Part shown: piece after piece, positions 1-7,954 of the stretch
Numbering within the stretch: the first letter of the stretch is position 1
Layout: every line of letters starts with the position of its first letter
Source of the DNA: Dictyocoela muelleri
Taxonomy: Eukaryota; Microsporidia
Reading direction: 5' to 3'
NCBI GenBank assembly: GCA_016256075.1
Contig: SDVU01000703.1
Span: forward strand, 1-11,267
DNA: 11,267 nt
The notes under the pieces: generated by a model
What the model was told of the DNA's origin: nothing
The model's database searches: none
Seen by the model: only the letters and a program-made list of their open reading frames with translations
Translations under genes and position numbers: made by a program

Positions 1-95
1 TAAATATTGACAATGATATTATATATATTGATATATATATTATTGATGATGTATTTATTATTAATAATTAAAAAAAAATTAAAAATACGTAACGA

Positions 96-148
96 GTGGA
101 ATCGAACGCGGTCGCGCCTCCTGCACGGTCGCGCGCTACGCGCGCGAC
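96..148 (-). other. GC-rich island with tRNA-like 3' half
   Basis: This is the only strongly GC-rich stretch in the window. Read on the minus strand it contains GTAGCGCGCG, like the end of a D-arm, and about 30 nt later GCGTTCGATTCC, close to the polymerase III B-box and T-loop consensus. The T-stem does not pair, and I cannot find an acceptor stem or a full A-box, so it is not a working tRNA. It also contains a perfect 8-bp hairpin (128-135 with 141-148) and two copies of CGGTCGCGC (109-117 and 126-134). It could be a decayed tRNA-derived sequence or the head of a short repeat. The tRNA relationship is tentative. Confidence 0.3.
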
Positions 149-152
149 ATTT

Positions 153-324
153 ATTAAGGTTAATATTTTATGATAAACTTAAAAACGTTGTCAGAAATTC
201 TTAATATTTTATTTTTATATAACTAAAGAGGTTTCGATCTGAAAAAGCCTTTTAGTTATATAAAATAAAATATTAAGAAATTCCGACAACGTTTTTAAGT
301 TTATCATAAAATATTACCCTTAAT
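153..324. repeat. 172-bp inverted repeat (foldback element)
   Basis: Two arms of about 75 nt (153-227 and 251-324) are reverse complements with about three mismatches and one single-base gap, separated by a 23-nt spacer. The ends read ATTAAGG and CCTTAAT. The transcript of either strand would form a long hairpin. The structure resembles a foldback MITE. No clear target-site duplication is visible, and no coding capacity is present. High arm identity suggests a recent origin or conversion between arms. Confidence 0.85.
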
Positions 325-782
325 GAATATTTCACTAAATATTCTCCTCAAGAAAAAATCTTGAGTGCCGAACTGGGTAGTACCGAAATTTTTGACATAT
401 AAGAGTAAAGATGTATTTTTAAAACATATTCTATTTTTTAAAAGCGTCTAACAAACTTCACCTGAAATTTTTAAATAATCATTTTAATTTAAATTAAAAA
501 AATATTGTCTTTTTATTTTATCTTTCTGTAATTTTATTATTGAATCCAGATCGATACATGAAAACTTACAAATAAACAGCCCTTGCCTAATTTTACTAGT
601 GTATCCTGCTTTATAACTATAGCGTAATATACGGTTTTCCAAGTTTGGTATAGCCGATAAAGACATGTTCTAAAAGAAAATTAGCATAAGAGAATTCCTA
701 CTGTGGAAATAAATGTGATCACAACTTTTAACAAAAAATGTAGTGAAATTAATAAAATCTATAAAAACCTATAATTACCTGT
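325..782. other. non-coding AT-rich stretch, nothing recognised
   Basis: No gene I can defend lies here. A short hairpin (CTCAAGA with TCTTGAG, 348-366) is visible. A 60-codon minus-strand open frame at 484-666 has no recognisable family and is too short to call in DNA of this composition. The stretch near 598-630 shares TGTATCCTGCT and ATAGCGTA with repeat copy B at 780-825, so part of it may be another decayed copy of that family. Confidence 0.4.
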
Positions 783-880
783 ATCCTGCTGAGTCATTGA
801 TAAAACTAAAATAGCGTATATAGCTAGTCCTCTCAGTGGCAGTAGAGAAGCATTACTTGAACACAAAGAACCAACATTAG
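783..880 (+). repeat. dispersed repeat, copy B (diverged)
   Basis: The segment aligns over roughly 90 nt with copy A at about 6405-6500. Shared blocks in the same order are CTGCT, GTCATTGA, AAAAC, AAAAT, ATATAGCT or ATAAAGCT, ATTACT, GAACAC and AACCAAC. Divergence is substantial, with several small gaps, so the copy is old. There is no open frame. The family is not one I recognise. Its central block in other copies resembles a tRNA A-box (TAGCTTA.YAGTG), which suggests a polymerase III-derived short repeat. Confidence 0.55.
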
Positions 881-1437
881 AATTGTTTTTCGATGGTTTC
901 TATAAATAATTCACAGCTAATCCTTATATAAAGATGATTCCTGAATTGTTATTTGCCATTCTCTCGACGCGAGAATCATTGCGTACGACTTAAAGGGGAA
1001 TTAATTAAATAAAATTATGAATAAGTACTAATTTATTTGATTGGTTACAAACAGAATATATTTCAAGAGAAACCTGTTAGAAAGCTATGCATTTTTTGAA
1101 TGTTTTTTAAAGAATTAAATTTGACTTGTCTAAAAAATCAATTATCTCGAAAGATATCGCGACATTTTAATACATCTATAAATATAAAATAGTGTTTCAT
1201 ACACACTATTTTAATGAATTAAAAATTGTGCAGTTTATTTAGAAAAAAAAGATATTCGAGTCTCTATATAAAGAGATTAGCATAATTGTAGATCCTGTAA
1301 AACAACCAATAGACTCCTTTGGCACTTTCAACGCCACGAATACCAGACACATTGTTCAGAATTTCAAATGAAAATTAGATTTATTCACATTTCTATTGTT
1401 TTCCCCACTTATTTCCAATTCAGTAAAAGTTAAATTT
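881..1437. other. non-coding stretch with short hairpins
   Basis: No gene is supported. Visible structures are a near-palindrome around the ATTCTC and GAGAAT arms (958-976) and a perfect 10-bp stem with a 7-nt loop (1186-1195 with 1203-1212). One plus-strand reading frame stays open for about 40 codons over roughly 1240-1369, with a mixed, protein-like composition (IIVDPVKQPIDSFGTF), but it has no start codon and no family I can name. It could be a remnant of a mobile-element protein. Confidence 0.3.
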
Positions 1438-1613
1438 TTCACGGAATGAGAAAATTTGTCTCATCAGATAAGACAGAATCACATATACAGCTGGGGCCCT
1501 AGGTAGCTTAGCAGTGAGGTATTAGTTGATTATCATGATCCAAAGATCTAAAAACCACGATTTGTGACAACTCTCTAGATTTACAATTATAGATATTGTC
1601 AGCATGTAATATA
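1438..1613 (+). repeat. dispersed repeat, copy C
   Basis: This is homologous to copy A (6385-6507 continuing at 7152-7225). Shared blocks are TGTC, AATCA.ATA, AGCTG, CCCT, TAGCTTA.YAGTG, TATTA, CTAAA, GACAAC, CAATTAT, ATCGTTAGCATG or ATTGTCAGCATG, and TAATAT. The block TAGCTTAGCAGTG is close to a polymerase III A-box. The copy is uninterrupted at the point where copy A carries the hAT element, so it serves as an unoccupied relative of that site. There is no coding capacity. Confidence 0.65.
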
Positions 1614-1697
1614 TTATATATTGAAATAATATTATTAAGTAATATATATTGAAATAATATTATTAAATAAAAATATTATTAAGTAAAAATATTATTT
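1609..1697. repeat. AT-rich tandem repeat
   Basis: About two copies of a 28-nt unit built on ATATTGAAATAATATTATTAA, followed by two shorter AAAATATTATT units, directly follow repeat copy C. The array is imperfect and purely A/T-rich. It may have grown by slippage from the 3' tail of copy C. Confidence 0.6.
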
Positions 1698-1970
1698 TAG
1701 ATTTTTTAATATCTATCAATAAGTTTTACAATTTTTCCAAATTTTAAAGATGAAATTTATTATTACACCCGCTTTGACATATTTTAATAATGAATATGAT
1801 CAAAAAAAATCATAAAAATTAGAAATAAAATAATTAAAATAAAAAAAGTATAATTAAAATAAAAAGTATAATAAAAAAAATTCTAAAAACTAAAAATACC
1901 TCCATAAATACCAAGCCTCGAACTCAAGAGGCAAAAAATAATAATAAAAAAATCATAACCAAAAAATTCA

Positions 1971-4043
1971 ATGAATATTTCATTAAATCTACAAAATTCC
2001 AAATCTATAATAAAACAATTGAAACAAAAAAATAGAATAAAAATTTACACATCGAATGATATTGAGCTTTTATGCTGTGCAGAGATTTTTATGCAAATTC
2101 TTAAAATACTTTGTGTAGAGCATGAAATTAGTATTATTCATTCACCATCAGAGTGGGACGTATTGAAAAGAAATATTCAGCATTTAAATGAAAACCATGA
2201 GATAGATACGGATGACGACGAATTTGTAAGATCTAAAGATAATAATTCTAAACATGATAATAATAATCAGGATAATTTTTATCAGAATAATTTTAATCAG
2301 AATAATTTTAATCAGAATAATTCTAATCAGAACAATAATGATTCTAATTATAATGTTGATCAGACTAATCATTATGATGAAAATATGGATCCTTTGCATA
2401 AACCCGGAAAAACAATCGTTAGAGAAGAAAAAACTCTAAATTTCATGCGATTCTTTTTTGGATTAGGCGACGAAAATGATGATATCTTTAATAATAATAA
2501 AAAAGAGATTTTGCATGAAGAAAATGAAAATAATTTACATAATAAAGACTTTAACAATGAAATTAATGTGAAGCGTCCCAAATTGAACATTAATGAAATT
2601 AACCATTCAGCAATCCTTAAATCATCAAATGAAATTAATAAATCAACAGATAGACTCAACAAATCAACAAATAATAAAATTAATAAATATCAATCGGAAA
2701 ATATTTTGCTTCCACCATCAGAAAAATGCAAATGCCACAAAAACAGTTACTTAATCACAATCTATGAAATTTTAAAAGCACAAAACCTAATTGAAAACAA
2801 AATAATTTGGCCGATACTTCTACACATGGACTTTAAATTTAATTTCATGCATTATGATTTTTGTGAAGAATGCGAACAAACTTATCAAGAACTGGTCTTT
2901 GAAGTTGAAAAGGGAAATTCAAAAGATTTAAACAAAAATTATAATGACGAAATCAAATTTACTCATGATTTAAAATTCAATGGCATTTATTATAAAGATG
3001 AATTATGTTTACAATGGATATCTACATCTAGTCTTTTTGATTCTTTAATAAGTAATATTCACTTTATTGCTGCGAAGAAATTGTATAAGAGATTAAATTT
3101 TAAGGATCCAAAGAAGCTAAAAAGTAAAAAGAAAATTAAAAACGGTTTTAAAAATGATTTTAATAAAGATATCAAAAATGATTTTAATGATGATTTTAAT
3201 AATGGTATTATTAATGACAAAATTAATTATAAAAATGAAAACTTTATAAGTCTAACAGAAAATTTTTCATCAGTTGAATTTAAAGTTTCGGAAATTCTTG
3301 CAAAACTTGGTATAAGCTTAAAAAATGCAAAGGAAAAATTTAAAAACATAAATCGCGATTCAAAATCTTCGATATTCGAAAACTTTGATTGTACATTTCA
3401 GTTTGTAAGACAAATTGACTATGATTTAAAAATAACGGGAATCGAATCATATTTACTTATGAATTATTTTTTGTTTATTAAGAAAGATTATTATGTTTTT
3501 CTTAATGATAGGAAATATTTAGAAGAATTCTTAAAAAATGTTTCGTTTTTTTATTATGAACTTGGTAAGTTTTTTCTAAAGAATTTTTTTAAGTTGAAGC
3601 AGAATAGAGGAGTTAAAATTTTAATGTTGAGAAAAGAAGATTTACGAGTTTTTATGAATAATGAAATTCAAAGTGATGAAAATAATAAAGATAAAGAAAA
3701 TTATAAAAATGATGATAATTATAAAGAAAATTATAAAAAAGATGATGGTAATTTCAGAATTGAAATACTTTTCAGAATAATTTCTTCATATTTTGATGTA
3801 TTTTTTCAGCTGACAAAAGAAGAAAAATCCGAATATCCTGAAAATATTGAGTGTGATGAATTAAATTTTCTGATAGTTTATGAAAATAACGATAAATGTA
3901 TTTTGTATTCAGAGAATTTGATTTCTGATAAATTGGAAAAATTAAATGATAAAATTGAAATTGAAGTACTTGATGTTTATAAGAAATGTATTTCGATTAG
4001 CAAGTCTAAAGCAAGAAAGATTATTAAAATACTGTGTTTATAA
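1971..4043 (+). CDS. CDC45: DNA replication initiation protein Cdc45
   Basis: Cdc45 is the helicase-loading and elongation subunit of the CMG complex (Cdc45-MCM-GINS) and acts in the nucleus at replication forks. The 690-residue product is recognised by segments in family order: an N-terminal strand-helix (about 22-73, IKIYTSNDIELLCCAEIF, matching the D-x-D-A-L-C region); YLITIYEILKAQNLIENKIIW (260-280); ELCLQWISTSSLFDSLISNI (344-363, the helix called LxxHWSLxDS in animals); EILAKLGISLKNAKEKF (441-457); a weak C-terminal strand (657-690). The CDTHRP core normally expected after residue 75 is not visible. Asn/Asp/Lys-rich low-complexity blocks lie at about 76-140, 170-245, 388-422 and 567-595. 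The length is near the yeast protein. The ATG follows an in-frame stop at 1956-1958, and there is no intron. The hairpin GCCTC-GAGGC (1915-1932) lies 38 nt upstream; its role is unknown. Confidence 0.85.
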   Translation: MNISLNLQNSKSIIKQLKQKNRIKIYTSNDIELLCCAEIFMQILKILCVEHEISIIHSPSEWDVLKRNIQHLNENHEIDTDDDEFVRSKDNNSKHDNNNQDNFYQNNFNQNNFNQNNSNQNNNDSNYNVDQTNHYDENMDPLHKPGKTIVREEKTLNFMRFFFGLGDENDDIFNNNKKEILHEENENNLHNKDFNNEINVKRPKLNINEINHSAILKSSNEINKSTDRLNKSTNNKINKYQSENILLPPSEKCKCHKNSYLITIYEILKAQNLIENKIIWPILLHMDFKFNFMHYDFCEECEQTYQELVFEVEKGNSKDLNKNYNDEIKFTHDLKFNGIYYKDELCLQWISTSSLFDSLISNIHFIAAKKLYKRLNFKDPKKLKSKKKIKNGFKNDFNKDIKNDFNDDFNNGIINDKINYKNENFISLTENFSSVEFKVSEILAKLGISLKNAKEKFKNINRDSKSSIFENFDCTFQFVRQIDYDLKITGIESYLLMNYFLFIKKDYYVFLNDRKYLEEFLKNVSFFYYELGKFFLKNFFKLKQNRGVKILMLRKEDLRVFMNNEIQSDENNKDKENYKNDDNYKENYKKDDGNFRIEILFRIISSYFDVFFQLTKEEKSEYPENIECDELNFLIVYENNDKCILYSENLISDKLEKLNDKIEIEVLDVYKKCISISKSKARKIIKILCL
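2266..2340 (+). repeat. 15-bp tandem repeat in CDC45
   Basis: Five in-frame copies of a 15-bp unit (consensus ATCAGAATAATTTTA) encode an Asn-Gln-Asn-Asn-Phe type pentapeptide repeat within the acidic, Asn-rich linker. The two middle copies are identical and the outer ones are diverged. Slippage in such a unit keeps the reading frame, so length variation between strains is likely. Confidence 0.9.
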
Positions 4044-4061
4044 GAGTTGTACTGATTAAAA

Positions 4062-4067
4062 AATAAA
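4062..4067 (+). promoter_or_regulatory. possible poly(A) signal of CDC45
   Basis: AATAAA begins 19 nt after the CDC45 stop codon. Microsporidian transcripts often have very short 3' untranslated regions, so the position is plausible. The surrounding DNA is so A-rich that a chance match is quite possible. Confidence 0.35.
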
Positions 4068-4267
4068 AGTATAAAAATATTGTGATTTTTTTATCTTTTC
4101 GTAAAATTTTTTTAAAAATTTTATACTTTAATTTTGTTAAAAAATGTTATTTTTTAACTATCTTTTAATAGACCTTAATATATTTTTTGTAAATTTTAAA
4201 TATTTAAATTATTAATATTTTAAAGACCTAACTAACTTAAAACTTCTTTATAAAATATAACACCCAA

Positions 4268-4345
4268 GAACCAAAGTTCTCAGACCAAGGTGGACTCTCA
4301 GCGAGTCAGGTTTGTTTTAAATTGTGGGTGATCGTGAGTAGAATT
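4268..4345 (+). repeat. direct repeat, left copy flanking the MULE
   Basis: About 78 bp with roughly 90% identity to 5897-5976, in the same orientation. It begins AACCAAAGTTCTCAGACCAAG and contains a GACTC-GAGTC hairpin. Its position just outside the inverted repeats of the decayed MULE is odd, because element ends should be inverted rather than direct. Confidence 0.85.
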
Positions 4346-4351
4346 TGCTTG

Positions 4352-5890
4352 CCGGAATTTCGTCACTGAATTTTACACCCGGAAACTCGTCTCAAAAAAG
4401 CTCAATAAAAAAAATAAAAATGTAGCTAAATATTTTAATTATTAAAATCCCATGTAGTTAATTTCTTTAAAAAAGAATAAATACTAACTATAGTCATGTG
4501 TTGCTCATTTTAAGCGTAAATTTTGAGAGTTGCCTTTTTAAAATTTTTGTTCAAAGAAATTTCGAATTTACCAATGGTATATCTTGCAAGCTTATTACGT
4601 ATTTTTTTCAGTTTTCAATCTAAGTTTATCAATAAACATACCTAAATTAGGGGTTCTAATATTAACTAGGTTGTTGAAACTACGATGCCAACATTCGAGA
4701 CTATTGATTGTTGTCGGAAGATTCAGTCTTATTATTTCAAACACACTCCAATAGCGGTGTTTAAAAAGTGGTTGTGATTTTTTTTCGACTCATAAAAGTA
4801 TATTCAAAATAATCAATAAACCGTTACAACTACTTTTTTTTCGGGGTAAGAATCTATAGAAATGATAATATGATTATATGCCTCTTGAATCCGAGAAATT
4901 CTAAAAAAGTAAATTACATAACTGTTTTAAAATTCTTTTAATATCAACATTGGTTTTATACAATGTTGCTAGCTATTTTGCTTTATTTTTCTCCAAAGAC
5001 ACTGTCCGTAGTGAATAAACATTCGAATATTTTGTTTGACTATCTAAATTATTTAAAGAAGAAAAAAGTACCATTTCATAATCCGTTACAACAACATTTG
5101 GATTGAGGTTGGCATGATTTTAAGTTAGTAAAATATTTCTGTATATTTTTGTTCTGATTTTTCCCGAAGTAGTATAAAAATTAATGGTAAAAATTTCCCG
5201 AATAGATACTCCTGGATCGTAATTAACTGATAAAATTGATTAGGATATGATCTAAAAGTACCATCAACAACTACCACATTTAAATCTCTAATATATGATT
5301 TAAATTCATCTGAATAAAAAATTACCCGACTGTCAGAATGTAATCCTGAATCTAATTGTAAAAATTTTAAACCATTTAAAGTTCATTTTAAAGAAAGAGG
5401 AATATCATTTTAAGAGTTTGGATATAATTACCCACCTCGTTTTCGTATTTTTCGAGAAAAACTCGAAGATTTTTATATTTTGTAAGTTCGAGTAGTATCG
5501 ATGTTACTAAATCTTGTGTAACAGAAGTATATACCTGATTAAAAGCTTCATTCGTATCCTTATAGCGTTTTAAAATACTTTCTTTTGCAATAAAGCAGAA
5601 TTTTGACCTTCGTTTGAACAACATGAATGATCAAATTGTCACAGAGGGAGAGTGAATTATTTTTTACTTAAAGAAATCCTTACATGTTCTATATATATAT
5701 CTCCATTTTACTTCATAATTTTTTTCTTCGTAATTAGATATAAAAACAACCCAAACTTAGCATACGAGCACCTCGTTGTGTTTCAAAAAATTCCATAAGG
5801 GTTAAAAAAATATTTATCTTTTTTTAGAAGAGTTTCCATGTGTAAATTCCGAGAGGAAAATCGTAATTTCGTCCTGAGATGAAATTCCGG
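4352..5890 (-). mobile_element. decayed MULE (Mutator-like) DNA transposon
   Basis: The ends are related inverted repeats. The left one (4352-4389) reads CCGGAATTTCGTCAC, then GAATTTTACAC and GGAAACTC. The right one (5831-5890), read in reverse complement, has the same three blocks with about 22 extra bases in the middle. Between them, on the minus strand, lies a Mutator-like transposase remnant. No matching 9-bp target-site duplication is visible at these limits, so the true ends may lie further out. Decay of the gene and the divergence of the ends indicate an old insertion. Confidence 0.7.
4610..5796 (-). pseudogene. MULE transposase pseudogene
   Basis: Read from 5796 leftward, the remnant shows the expected order of a MULE transposase. 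First comes a FLYWCH-like zinc-binding start (MEFFETQRGARML, 5758-5796, then WRYIYRTCKG), then a helical linker (ILKRYKDTNEAFNQVY, about 5520-5580) and LDSGLHSDSR. The first catalytic Asp follows in VVVDGTFRSYPNQFYQL (near 5260), then the second Asp in VVVTDYEM (near 5080), HYGQCLWRKI (near 5000), and the final Glu region TTINSLECWHRSFNNL (4684-4730). At least six stops or frameshifts separate these blocks. The longest open piece is 5388-5624. It cannot make an active enzyme. The family assignment rests on the ordered motifs and is firm. Confidence 0.8.
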
Positions 5891-5896
5891 TTAACG

Positions 5897-5976
5897 GAAC
5901 CAAAGTTCTCAGACCAAGGTTGACTCACAGCGAGTCGGGTTTGTTTAAAATTGTGGGGGTTATTGTGAGTGGAATT
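5897..5976 (+). repeat. direct repeat, right copy flanking the MULE
   Basis: This is the partner of 4268-4345, sharing AACCAAAGTTCTCAGACCAAG, the GACTC-GAGTC hairpin and a GTTTGTTT...TTGTGGG tail. The copy sits 6 bp outside the right inverted repeat of the MULE. Confidence 0.85.
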
Positions 5977-6117
5977 ACATAAGAGGGGGGTTTTTTAGGT
6001 ATGTGCAAGTAGAAATTGTTATTAGTTGTTTTAAAGTGCATTGCGGCTATAGAAAGAGATTAGTTTAAATAAATAAGGTTATTTTTTGTAAAATATAACC
6101 ATTATTATAAATTCTTT

Positions 6118-6240
6118 TGTGTAGATAGTTCAGAAGATAGCACTCTTAAATGTAACATTTATGGATCGTGGTTTGAATCCCCTATACGCCACTTTAATAA
6201 ATAATAGAGATTGTTAATTAGCAGTGTTAAACTATAGAAA
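6118..6240 (+). repeat. tRNA-derived SINE-like repeat S1
   Basis: The head (about 6119-6190) looks like a decayed tRNA. A-box-like TAGTTCAGAAGA at 6126-6137 and B-box GGTTTGAATCC at 6170-6180 are spaced as in a tRNA, and a 5-bp acceptor-like pairing exists between GTGTA and TACGC. The anticodon arm has only a 5-nt loop, so it is not a functional tRNA. The body that follows shares ATAAATAATAGRGATTG, and a more distant TAGAAATAT or AGGAAATAT, with S2 at 7441-7561. A head-plus-body arrangement shared by two loci is what a SINE looks like. Confidence 0.5.
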
Positions 6241-6384
6241 TATAGTGTAATATAAAGTTGTTTTAACTTGTTATAACAGGTTAACAATTAATAAAATATT
6301 ATAGTGAAGATGAAAAATTCGTCTAATCGTGAAGATGAGTGCGGCTATGCTTTTCGGCAAAATAAGTAGAAACTAGACAAAATT

Positions 6385-6507
6385 CTGTAAAAGTCTTCAT
6401 TCATCTTATACTGCTTTGTCATTGAGAAAACAAAAATCATATAAAGCTGTGTCCCTTATAGCTTAATAGTGGCCTATTACTGAACACCCCAAAACCAACG
6501 TGTAAAG
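6385..6507 (+). repeat. dispersed repeat copy A, left part
   Basis: This is the left part of a copy that is split by the hAT element. It aligns with B (783-880) and C (1438-1613), including GTCATTGA, AATCATATAAAGCTG, CCCTTATAGCTTAATAGTGG and TATTACTGAACAC. The right part resumes at 7152. Confidence 0.65.
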
Positions 6508-7151
6508 CAGTGTTTTTCAAATTTTTTGGTGTCACGGCAGAATTTTAAGATTTTTTTTTGTGGGGGGCATGAAAAATTTCATTTTTTTCGGGCGCATCAA
6601 AAAAAACATTATATTGCCAGAACCTAAGGGAATCTTATGTTCCCCTAGATAATGCTCAAGGATATTTCGATCCTTAAATTAAATTTTGGAAAAATTAAAA
6701 TGTATTGAATGCTTTTTATTTAACATGAATAATCTATTTCAATTTCTTTTATAATTTTATTTCGATGATTAAAATATTTAATAAATATTTCATTTCGAAA
6801 TTACTAAAATAAAATAATTAATTAAATGAATAAATCTACAAATTTGTCAAATTCCCATGCTAAGAATCTTTAATGTCGGATACTTGGATACGACAATATA
6901 TATCTGTTTGAACTATTCGCTTGATGGATATCGAGAATATCTTAAATGTGAGTTATTATATTTTTTTGACAATGTTTCATTTATTCATCAATTTATTTGA
7001 AAATTTTCCTTTTTTTTGTATTTGATTATTGCGAGTTTTTAAACTATATTGCACACCAAAGACAAATTTGGGGTTTAAAAAATAAGTTTCTAAAATATAA
7101 AAAATGTTCGGGCACCTCAAAAGTCTAGGGCACATAATTTGAGAAACACTT
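6508..7151. mobile_element. non-autonomous hAT element (MITE-like), 644 bp
   Basis: The left end is CAGTGTTTTTCAAATTTTTT and the right end in reverse complement is AAGTGTTTCTCAAATTATGT, the classic hAT terminal pattern. Flanking 8-mers GTGTAAAG (6500-6507) and GTCTAAAG (7152-7159) match at 7 of 8 positions, the 8-bp target-site duplication length typical of hAT. Subterminal TTCGGGCGCATC (near 6588) and TTCGGGCACCTC (near 7108) form a direct repeat. No open frame resembles a transposase, so the copy depended on an enzyme supplied elsewhere. It interrupts repeat copy A. Confidence 0.8.
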
Positions 7152-7225
7152 GTCTAAAGACAATGGTTTACGACAACCTCATTGGTTGGCAATTATGAAC
7201 ATCGTTAGCATGTAATATAAAATTT
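7152..7225 (+). repeat. dispersed repeat copy A, right part
   Basis: The continuation of copy A after the hAT insertion aligns with 1548-1613 of copy C through TCTAAA, GACAAC, CAATTAT and TAGCATGTAATAT or CAGCATGTAATAT. GGTTTACGACAACC here is a weak B-box candidate, about 55 nt from the A-box-like block once the insertion is discounted. Confidence 0.65.
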
Positions 7226-7440
7226 CTTCTTGAATGATATATAATAATTTTATTTTTAAAAATTATTTTTCAACAGAATATAACATTTATACATTGTTAA
7301 AATCTTCTTCAGTTGGTACAAATAAAATATTACCGGGTATTATCGGATTTATTAATTTTATTAATTTTCATGTTTTTTTATTGGTTTTACATGGTTTTTT
7401 TGTTTATTTATTATTATAATTTTCTAATTATATTATTGTT

Positions 7441-7561
7441 CAGGATAGCTGAGTGGTAAACAATTATAAAGTAAATTTAAGTATCGAGGTGCGAGTACTA
7501 TAGAAGTCAGTTTTATAAATAATAGGGATTGACATAAAGCGGTCGGGTATTGTTAGGAAAT
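7441..7561 (+). repeat. tRNA-derived SINE-like repeat S2
   Basis: A perfect A-box, TAGCTGAGTGG (7446-7456), and a weaker B-box, GGTGCGAGTAC (7488-7498), lie 42 nt apart, a tRNA-like spacing. The stems do not form a full cloverleaf. Downstream the segment shares ATAAATAATAGRGATTG and a trailing GAAATAT with S1. It is best read as a second, diverged copy of the same tRNA-derived repeat. Confidence 0.5.
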
Positions 7562-7901
7562 ATGCCTACAACTAAGATACCTCCTTGAAAATAATTTTAG
7601 AAAACATTGCTTTATTTAGTAATTCTGAACATATTACGGTTTTATTTTATTAAAAAAAGTAAAAAAATAAAATAAAATTCAATTATTTAATACAAATGAA
7701 TCTTTGAATTATGTTTCTATCGTTAATATTGCCGTGTTCAGCTAGTGGTGACTTTTTATAAGATTTGCCATATATAAATACTTTTAATATTAAAAAGGAG
7801 TTTCTTTAAAATGTAAACCTTTATTTAACTCCGAATGTTCATTTGAAAATAATACAATTTATTTAAAATTTCTCTCTCTTTTATACCTTTAATCACAATT
7901 T
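7562..7901. other. AT-rich stretch, nothing recognised
   Basis: I see no gene, element end or structured RNA here. The only mild signal is AGCTAGTGGTGAC near 7741, which loosely resembles an A-box but lacks a B-box partner. Confidence 0.4.
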
Positions 7902-7954
7902 GGGTACTACTCCGGTTTTACCGTACAAAATTTTTCTTTATTAGATAAATAAAA
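7902..7954 (+). repeat. Merlin left terminal inverted repeat
   Basis: This is 53 bp, starts GGGTACTACTCCGG and is identical to the reverse complement of 9162-9214. The last five bases overlap the start of the palindrome, so the junction between the two lies at or near 7950-7954. Confidence 0.95.

Noticed and set aside
7-204. Open frame of 65 codons on the plus strand
   Set aside because: It runs through AT-rich simple sequence, the GC-rich island and one arm of the inverted repeat. No protein family is visible, and the composition changes abruptly inside it.
484-666. Open frame of 60 codons on the minus strand
   Set aside because: It has a somewhat protein-like composition (KAGYTSKIRQGLFICKF) but no recognised domain, no neighbour support and a length expected by chance. 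It may be a remnant of a mobile-element gene, but I cannot show it.
2184-2662. Open frames on both strands inside CDC45
   Set aside because: They are shadows of the Asn-rich repeat region; the Ile-rich translations arise from reading the AAT/AAC codons in other frames.
6119-6190. Functional tRNA gene
   Set aside because: A- and B-boxes are present with correct spacing, but the acceptor stem has only about five pairs, the T-stem is poor and the anticodon loop is 5 nt, so a working tRNA is unlikely.
7234-7419. Open frame of 61 codons with a hydrophobic C-terminal half
   Set aside because: The hydrophobic character follows from T-rich DNA. It directly follows repeat copy A, has no recognised family and no other support.
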